From positions 186,001 through 250,000 of the forward strand of contig JAVKOQ010000010.1 in the NCBI GenBank assembly GCA_031835245.1: a DNA stretch of 64,000 bases. The letters run 5' to 3'. The stretch comes from Balamuthia mandrillaris. Its lineage: Eukaryota > Discosea > Longamoebia > Balamuthiidae. Each line of letters starts with the position of its first letter. The first letter of the stretch is position 1. Both the position numbers and the translations under genes were made by a program. The notes below the pieces were generated by a model. It saw only the letters and a program-made list of their open reading frames with translations. It was not told the DNA's origin and ran no database searches. This document shows positions 57,773-64,000 of the stretch, piece by piece.

Positions 57773-58479
57773 TTATTCCTCTTGGTTGAGCAACTTTTCG
57801 ATATCTTTTTCCATAGAGGCAGGGGTGGTGATGGAAGAGTATCTCTGGCTAACCTGTCCCTTCTTATCCACCAAGAATTTCTGTTTCATACATGGGATAA
57901 TATTAATTGTGATAAACAAATAAGACCGAAAGAAGGCAGCATTCTGCAAAACAACAAGAAAGAAAGAAACAGGCAAGGCACCTCAAAGTTCCACTTGATG
58001 CGGGTGAGGCCAAAGATGCCAGACTTGCTGCTCTTCAGGAAGGCATAGACGGGGTGGGTGTGATCGCCATTCACCTCTATCTTCTTCATCAATGGGAAAT
58101 TCACGCCAAAGTTCCTCTGTGGATTTTGAATGAGTGGGTGATGGATTCTAAGAGCAAAGTAAAAAAGAGGTTGGTTCGAACCTGGCAAAACTCATGTATT
58201 TCAGCATCTGGAGCAGGTTCTTGTCCTCCAAACTGGTTGCAAGGGAAGCCGATGACGACCAATCCTTTTGTTTTTGGTTTTGTTTTTTAAATTATTTCAT
58301 CGAGGGAGAAGCTTTACAAAATAAAAGTAGCAAATCCACCCGCACCTTGGTCTTTGTATTTATCGTAGAGGGCCTGCAAAGCCTTGTACTGCGGCGTGAA
58401 GCCACACTTGGAGGCTACGTTGACGATGAGGACTACCTTTTAAAGGGATGAGTTCATGAAGTTTTCCAAACGTTAGAGA

Positions 58480-58514
<35 letters not shown>

Positions 58515-58634
58515 AGAGACGCGGGGGGCCTTCTCAACCTTTCCTTTCAGTTGGGCAAAGGAAAACGTATTGCCCTGGTTGTCCTCTGCCGTGAGGTCAT
58601 GCAAGCCCTGCGCTCCGCCGCCACCGCCTTCCAT
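57773..58634 (-). CDS. Glutathione peroxidase, Cys type
   Basis: Five exons (58634-58539, 58436-58346, 58264-58182, 58116-57982, 57880-57773), 170 residues. The fold is complete: [32 protein letters not shown] with Cys (TGT codon, not TGA) as peroxidatic residue, and [12 protein letters not shown] with the catalytic Gln. IKWNFEKFLV supplies the tetrad Trp and Asn. A second Cys in EIHEFCQRNFG sits where atypical 2-Cys, thioredoxin-dependent GPx enzymes have their resolving Cys. It should therefore reduce hydroperoxides via thioredoxin. No signal peptide is seen, so it is probably cytosolic. Upstream is an unusual G7/C7 hairpin. Confidence 0.92.
58478..58512. repeat. (GA)n in GPx intron 1
   Basis: GA tract on the plus strand, CT on the sense strand, between GPx exons 1 and 2. 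Confidence 0.9.
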
Positions 58635-58705
58635 TTCGCTATGCACCACTCGAAGAAACGAACTGTTGTGCCCGAGACCTCCGCCCTGCCTTTAAACAAA
58701 AAAAT

Positions 58706-58725
58706 GGGGGGGTGGTGACCCCCCC
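58706..58725. promoter_or_regulatory. Perfect G7/C7 hairpin upstream of GPx
   Basis: Seven G, a six-base loop and seven C form a perfect GC stem 72-91 bp upstream of the GPx ATG, probably in the 5' UTR or core promoter. On the minus strand it also reads as G7 then C7. Confidence 0.5.
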
Positions 58726-59135
58726 TTACTGACGACACATGAGAGAAGCAGCGGCACCATCGCTATCGGCCATAAAGCAATAAAACCCGAGGAGGAGCAG
58801 CAGGAAGCCAGCGGGGCGGGCGGGGAGAGTGTAGACACAATGCAAGGGGTGAGGTTTTGTCTACTCCTGCGGGCTTACAGCGGAAGGAGAAGAATAAAAA
58901 TGTGAAGCACAAGCAACACGCTACAAGAATCCATTTTCGTTGTGTGGCTGCAGCTTGCCAATAGGGCTTCGGTTTTGGTGTGTCGTGTTGGCCTCCACCT
59001 TTTTACGTTGGGGCAAGCAACAGGCCAACTCACACTTGGCCTGGAAAGCAGTCAGAAGAAACACCAAGAGTTTATCGTTCTTGTTATTGTGAGAGAGAGA
59101 GAGAGAGAGAAAAACAAAAGAAACAAAAAAAAGAC
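58726..59135. other. Spacer between GPx promoter and HSP60 3' end
   Basis: Mixed-composition DNA with a GA run at about 59092-59112 just after the HSP60 stop. A 65-codon plus-strand frame (58942-59139) is not supported. Confidence 0.45.
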
Positions 59136-61094
<1,959 letters not shown>

Positions 61095-61550
61095 TTTGTG
61101 TGTGTGTTTTTAATAAATAAATAAAAAAAATAGAAGGGGGAAAAAATCAAAGTGTTCGCCCAAGAAGAAAGCGAGAAAGAGAGAAGAAGGGGACACCAGC
61201 TGCTGGAGTGCGCGTGTGCGAAGTGTGTGGTTCGTTTGCTACAAAATACTCGGAAAAAAACAAAACGCCCCGCCCCCCCCCCACAAAAATCGCGATAGAA
61301 AAAAAAATTTATCCGCTCTCCCTCACAATAATTTGCTGCTGGGGGAAGAAATGGCTGTTCTCATCAGGTAGCCATGTGTATCCCCCAATGTAACCATTCT
61401 TGGAAAATTTGCTTCCGAATTTTCGGCGAATTTTAGGTTAAGGCGAATTGTCGACGAAAAAGATGATCTGTTCGGGATAATAAGTACATAATTCCCCGAT
61501 TATGTCCGAAAAAAAAAGAAAGAAAAAACAAAGAGAGAAAAGGGTGACGA
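61095..61550. other. HSP60 promoter / divergent spacer
   Basis: 456 bp. It contains a C-rich run near 61267-61281, CCGAATTTTCGG near 61415-61426 and TTGTCGACGAAAAA at 61448-61461. No coding exon. Confidence 0.5.
61413..61461. promoter_or_regulatory. Heat-shock-element-like site next to TGTCGACG
   Basis: Contains GAAnnTTC followed three bases later by GAA, an imperfect heat-shock element 320-350 bp from the HSP60 ATG. It is followed by TTGTCGACGAAAAA, a 14-mer that also occurs at 32523 in the RhoGEF/CNOT11 spacer. Confidence 0.4.
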
Positions 61551-61757
61551 ATGAGGCATCGAGTGGTAGACTCTTCTTCTCAGGTGGTCTCTACTGTTCC
61601 TGCTACTCCTGGTGACTCACAGACTCCTTCTACGAAGCGCTCAGCTACCTTTACGCCGTTTCACGTTCTGTTCTTGGGTTACCACTTGGTGTGGTTCATC
61701 ATCCTCGGCCTCTTTTTCTACAGACTCTATTCCGGCCTTGCCGCTCTGGTCTTCTAG
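61551..61757 (+). CDS. Possible 68-residue single-span membrane peptide
   Basis: Short uninterrupted frame: about 38 Ser/Thr/Pro-rich residues, then one strong TM segment (HVLFLGYHLVWFIILGLFFY), ending LYSGLAALVF. It has an ATG, a stop and 3' AT-rich DNA before the NAPE-PLD start 103 bp downstream. It may be an independent microprotein or an unrelated open frame in the NAPE-PLD 5' region. No homology was recognised. Confidence 0.35.
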   Translation: MRHRVVDSSSQVVSTVPATPGDSQTPSTKRSATFTPFHVLFLGYHLVWFIILGLFFYRLYSGLAALVF

Positions 61758-61860
61758 GCCTTGCTTCTCTAGCACTGATTCCCTATCAAGCCCTTTTGAT
61801 CTATTTTAGTTTTAGTTTTATTCTTTTAAGTCGTCTCAGAACTTTTTTTTCGTTGTTGGA

Positions 61861-63420
61861 ATGGAGTCACCGCCGCTACCACCACAAGCAAAGGAAGCCC
61901 TGGAAAGGATCGAAGAAACGTCAGAACAAGTGTTGGAGGCCCTCTCCCAGCCCACCTTGTTGAACGGCAAGTTCGATAACCCATGGGATACCTGGTCCCC
62001 GAAAGGCTTCGTCGACGCTGTAAAGTGGATGTTGAACCGCAAGGCCGTGCCGCTGCCTTCCCCTCAGGAACTCGACCAAAAATTGCCTGTCCTTGAGCCT
62101 AACTGGGACACCATTTATACTCCACGCTCTTCCTTCACTCTATCCTCTTCTGCCTCTGCCTCTTCCTCGTCCTCGTCTTCTTCCAACACAGCAAATGGCA
62201 AAGAGGAAGAAGAGGAAGACAAAGCCAACGGAGACAGACCCATCATACAGGCCACGTGGATCGGCCACTCCTCGTTCCTGGTGCAGATGGAGGGCGTCAA
62301 CTTCTTGACGGACCCCGTTTGGAGCCTGCGATGCTCTCCCTTGGGAAACGTTGGCGTTGGACCCAAACGCTTCCGGCCAGTGCCTTTCCCTATTGCTCGC
62401 TTGCCTCCCATTGACTTTGTGGTCATTAGGTGCGTTGTTGTTGTCTTATGTTGTTCTTGTTGTTCTTGTTGTTGTGCTTGATAGAACGAATAGCAAATAA
62501 CATTATCTCTTTACAGCCACAACCACTACGACCACTTGGACTATTATACGGTGCAGCAGTTGGGTAACTCCACGAAGTGGTATGTACCAATGGGCCTCAA
62601 AGCATGGTTCCTCAAATGTGGTGTCAGCAACGTGGTGGAATTGGGATGGTGGGAGAAAGCCGTCTTTTCCAAAAAGAAGACTGCCTCCTCTTCCAAAGGA
62701 AAAGGAGAAAAAGAAGCAGGAGACGGAGAAGAAGTGAGAGTAGAAATCGTAGCGACACCTGCTCAGCACTGGAGTCTCCGCAGCGGATTCGATCGATGCC
62801 AAAGCTTGTGGTGCAGTTGGGCAGTGATGGGACGTTACAACCGTGTTTTCTTTGCTGGTGATACTGGCTATTGCCCCGCTTTTGCTGAGATTGGTCGTCA
62901 ACACGGTCCTTTTGACTTGGGGTACTTCTTCTTTTTGTTCTCCTTGTGCTTTTCCCTTTTTTTTTCGGACTTGTTTCTGTTCCTCCTCTCTCATTTGTGA
63001 CTTTTTAATCCATGAAACAGACTTATCCCGATTGGAGCCTATTGTCCACGAGACTTTATGAAGCCGCAGCACGTGGACCCAGTAGAAGCGGTGCAGCTAC
63101 ACGAGGACATTCGAGCCAAGCGGTCTATAGGCATGCACTGGGGCACGTTTGTCCTTACCGATGAGCACGTATTGGAGCCACCGAAGAAACTCTTCGAGGA
63201 GCTGCAAAAGAGACAAATCCATCCGAGAGACTTTTTCGTGATGAAGCACGGCCAAACGGTGAAGCTTGTTGGGAGGGAGAAAGAAAGAAGGGGCTCCAAT
63301 TATGATGGTGGCGAAGAAGAGGAAGATGAATCAAAAGAGGTAATAGAGGAAGAAGGAATTGATGAGTGGTGGGTAGAGTATCTTCATGATGACGGTAAGA
63401 AGGAAGCAAGCTTCGCCTGA
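61861..63420 (+). CDS. N-acyl-phosphatidylethanolamine phospholipase D-like metallo-beta-lactamase
   Basis: Three exons (61861-62429, 62517-62921, 63021-63420), 457 residues. The core is a metallo-beta-lactamase fold: IQATWIGHSSFLVQMEGVNF, zinc motif SHNHYDHLD (HxHxDH) restored by splicing, FFAGDTGYC with the bridging Asp, and GMHWGTFVLTDEH with the last His. PFSPLGNVGVGP- and CSWAVMG-type segments match NAPE-PLD, which releases N-acylethanolamines and phosphatidate from membrane NAPE. Low-complexity inserts (a Ser/Glu stretch near residue 100, a Lys/Gly stretch near 245) and an acidic C-tail are unusual for the family. All metal ligands are present, so it should be active. Confidence 0.92.
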
Positions 63421-63635
63421 AAGAAAAAGAGACAAAGTGAAGAAAAACTTTAAAAAAAAAATAGAAGGCTCTATTTACAATCAACAAAAAAAAAATGAGA
63501 AACAGGGCTCAAGAGAGAGAGAACTTTCTTTTTGTCACTTTTTTTTTTCCTGCTGACCTGAAGAAGGTGACCCGTTATGAACAAAAAAACAAACAAAAAT
63601 AAACCGTCAATGCGAGTGCAAAAAAAAAAAAAAAG
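63421..63635. other. Convergent spacer
   Basis: 215 bp of A/T-rich DNA with poly(A) runs between the NAPE-PLD stop and the Rab stop. Nothing else seen. Confidence 0.5.
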
Positions 63636-63910
63636 TTAACATTGGCAGTTGTTTTTGTTCTGGTCTTTGTCAAAGAGTGCAATATCGTCTAATGTTAACT
63701 TCTCCAACTCTTCTGAAATAGGAATCTGTTTTACTGTTGATAAACAAAAGCAGAGGAAGAGTTAGTAAGAGTTGAAAGGGAAAGAAGGAATGAGAAGGGA
63801 ATGGAGAAGAAGATACCTAGCTCTGTGAATGCGGTTTCTACATTGTCACCTGTTTTGGCTGAAGTCTCAAAAAAAAGTATTCCTTGTGACAGTGCATAGC
63901 GTTCGCCCTC
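63636..63910 (-). CDS. Rab-family small GTPase, C-terminal exons (partial)
   Basis: Two exons are visible (63910-63817 and 63733-63636); upstream exons lie beyond the window. The first gives EGERYALSQGILFFETSAKTG, which contains the G5 SAK motif of Ras-superfamily GTPases, and the helix NVETAFTEL. The last exon encodes a short hypervariable tail ending NNCQC, a CxC motif for double geranylgeranylation, which marks it as a Rab. The subtype cannot be read from this part. Sequence from 63911 to the window edge is intron. Confidence 0.8.
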
Positions 63911-64000
63911 CTGCTCACAGAGAAAAAGACGAGATGAGAAGAAAGAAAGGAGAATAAAGAACGCGAAAGAAGTGAACGAAAGAATGAGAAGAGAACAGAG

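Noticed and set aside
58390-58436. Selenocysteine in glutathione peroxidase
   Set aside because: The peroxidatic codon is TGT (Cys), so no selenocysteine insertion is needed.

Overview
This window is nuclear DNA from an intron-rich free-living protist. The best guess is an amoebozoan of the Acanthamoeba/Balamuthia type. That guess rests on the gene set (a Frizzled/Smoothened-like receptor, RasGAP and RhoGEF signalling proteins, a vanadium-haloperoxidase-like secreted protein, a CYP7-like P450, NAPE-PLD) and on about 90 short GT-AG introns; no species-specific marker was seen. The standard genetic code fits every gene model. The models were spliced by hand: each junction was kept only if it restored frame and, where possible, a family motif.

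Layout. 1-5.7 kb: 3' end of an unknown Pro-rich protein, a basic coiled-coil protein (-), and a 10-exon SLC17-type anion transporter (-). 6.5-12.2 kb: AMPK beta subunit (+) and a GUP1-like MBOAT acyltransferase (+, 13 exons). 12.2-16.6 kb: SH3-SH3-RasGAP-PH protein (-). 17.2-18.5 kb: vanadium-haloperoxidase-like protein with altered active site (-). 19.2-22.8 kb: Frizzled-like receptor and RanBP1 (+). 23-27.3 kb: single-span membrane protein (-), MFS transporter (+), tiny protein (-). 27.6-32.1 kb: RhoGEF with an extra N-terminal half DH (-). 32.9-39.5 kb: CNOT11 (+), a secreted kinase-like protein with a probable frameshift (+), an SV2/SVOP-like MFS transporter (+). 39.5-42.5 kb: tandem membrane sulfotransferases, one frameshifted (-). 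42.8-47.9 kb: CYP7-like P450 (+) and a Sec23/Sec24-family protein (-). 48.2-57.6 kb: Nudix hydrolase, short F-box protein, NMNAT, SRPBCC protein, a four-span membrane 2OG-Fe(II) oxygenase and a large disordered coiled-coil protein (all +). 57.8-63.6 kb: glutathione peroxidase (-), mitochondrial HSP60 (-), a possible small membrane peptide (+), NAPE-PLD (+), and the C-terminal exons of a prenylated Rab GTPase (-).

The genes are mostly unrelated housekeeping and signalling functions, as expected of a eukaryotic chromosome, and there is no operon. Ras-superfamily control recurs (RasGAP, RhoGEF, RanBP1, Rab). Energy and NAD metabolism are represented by AMPK beta and NMNAT. Lipid and membrane chemistry is represented by MBOAT, NAPE-PLD, P450 and COPII-like coat.

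Structural themes. (1) Introns carry simple repeats whose pyrimidine strand is always the sense strand, usually close to the 5' splice site. (2) A GTCGAC-centred palindrome, best form TGTCGACA, recurs in 5' intergenic spacers. (3) Convergent genes are separated by only 43-74 bp. The most unusual proteins are the haloperoxidase-like protein with PCGT in place of PSGH, the membrane-anchored 2OG oxygenase, the kinase-like secreted protein lacking a canonical DFG, and the RhoGEF with one and a half DH domains.
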